Shown piece by piece: positions 63,375-64,000 of a DNA stretch of 64,000 nucleotides. Below the pieces are notes generated by a model. It made no database searches and was not told the DNA's origin. It worked only from the letters and a program-made list of their open reading frames with translations. This stretch comes from Opitutia bacterium ISCC 52. Lineage in GTDB: Bacteria > Verrucomicrobiota > Verrucomicrobiia > Opitutales > UBA2995. A program made the translations under genes and the position numbers. How positions within the stretch are numbered: position 1 is the first letter of the stretch; each line of letters opens with the position of its first letter. The stretch spans positions 4,049,894 to 4,113,893 of the forward strand of contig CP076040.1 in the NCBI GenBank assembly GCA_014529675.2, in the 5' to 3' direction.

Positions 63375-64000
63375 TTAAAGTACAATTTCATTTTCGTATA
63401 TTTGGACGACAGCAAAAGGATACTGCAGGTTTCCAATTTCAGTGCTAAGTTCAGTGTTGTCTTCCACAGAGAATACCTGCTCCTCTCGGTTAAAACGATC
63501 AAAGCTTGTATTTTGGTTACCCGGAAGTGAGCCGCCCATGGAAACAAGGGCCCTGAGCTCAAATACACTCAATCCTTGTTGAGCACGTACAATAATAGTG
63601 AGCCACTGAATTTCGCTGGAAACGGTGACTCCAGGGATACCATCTCGGATCGACACAGGAACCTGACTCGTATCTGTCAGATAGCGATCATCAGCAGTCC
63701 CACGCACTTCGTCTTCTCCAGCGAGGTATTCCCAAAAAGAATCCTGCTCAAAGTTAATGCCTTCTTCACCCAAGGTAAATAAAGACGCATCAGCGCTGTT
63801 AATATTAACATTCCCATCGTTTACCGGCGAAAAAAGAGATTCCAATCTATCGTGTAACTCATTTGGCCGGCCATAGATGTCGAAAAATGTTTCCTGGAAT
63901 CCGCCAATCAGGGCCAATTCCTTCAAGGAGCTGATAGGCGCATTGGCTGGCTCATAGGGGATAGGTGCATCCAGATAATAGTCGTTCTCGGCTCCATCAG
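63375..64000 (-). CDS. gspK: GspK-like minor pseudopilin, cut by the window edge
   Basis: A frame open from the window edge (64000) to the stop at 63375; the N-terminus with its pseudopilin leader lies outside. The visible part has YEPANAPISSLKELALIGGF, DIYGRPNELHD, NVNINSADASLFTLG and VRAQQGLSVFELRALVSM. These match the GspK alpha-domain that caps the pseudopilus tip. Listed as partial. It precedes the GspL-like gene on the same strand. Confidence 0.75.
   Translation of the reverse strand, partial: DGAENDYYLDAPIPYEPANAPISSLKELALIGGFQETFFDIYGRPNELHDRLESLFSPVNDGNVNINSADASLFTLGEEGINFEQDSFWEYLAGEDEVRGTADDRYLTDTSQVPVSIRDGIPGVTVSSEIQWLTIIVRAQQGLSVFELRALVSMGGSLPGNQNTSFDRFNREEQVFSVEDNTELSTEIGNLQYPFAVVQIYENEIVL

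Overview
The window looks like a chromosomal segment of a marine or gut Verrucomicrobiota, most likely class Opitutae. This is inferred from gene content: periplasmic sulfatases, DUF1080 (3-keto-glycoside hydrolase-like) lipoprotein-type proteins, several Gfo/Idh/MocA oxidoreductases, a Gram-negative envelope set (lpxD, bamA, skp), and a type II secretion/type IV pilus-like locus. Almost no start codon has a Shine-Dalgarno sequence. I see no prophage, integrase, IS element or CRISPR array.

Layout. 1-4.7 kb: two convergent sulfatases, a DUF1080 protein and a secreted alpha/beta hydrolase. 4.7-11.4 kb: two small membrane proteins, then a nearly complete ebo cluster (a small conserved protein in the eboA position, then eboB, eboE, eboC, eboD, eboF), with REP-like palindromes in two of its gaps. 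11.4-15.9 kb: DUF1080 protein, short-chain dehydrogenase, an LplT-PlsC-type fusion and a TraB/GumN protein. 16-22 kb: mtnK, mtnA, a fused class II aldolase/short-chain dehydrogenase and a GH4 glycosidase, suggesting salvage of methylthioribose or 5-deoxyribose by a DHAP-type shunt. 22-28.5 kb: an apparently N-truncated EF-hand gene, methyltransferase, small conserved proteins, a SlyD-like isomerase divergent from a TetR regulator with two palindromic operators between them, DUF4203 membrane protein and transketolase with a terminator.

28.5-39.8 kb: secreted endonuclease/exonuclease/phosphatase-family protein, topoisomerase IV-like parE/parC, a LacI regulator, pyrE, degP-like protease, prs and lpxD. 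40-47.1 kb: a minus-strand run rplY-pth-rpsF-ssb-rplI-dnaB-bamA-skp of housekeeping genes, ending in a terminator just before lpxD. 47.3 kb: tRNA-Asn followed by a non-coding tail. 47.7-52.1 kb: a gene split by an in-frame stop, then three Gfo/Idh/MocA oxidoreductases with a palindrome between the divergent pair that matches one upstream of the LacI gene. 52.1-64 kb: a secretion/pilus assembly locus on the minus strand (two GspE/PilB ATPases, GspF/PilC, secretin, GspC-, L-, M-, K-like proteins), with a response regulator and an alpha-oxoamine synthase inside it; GspK runs off the window end.

The two most distinctive systems are the ebo cluster and the mtnK-mtnA-aldolase/dehydrogenase cluster. 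Functional calls are from recognition of motifs and protein families by eye; no database search was run.
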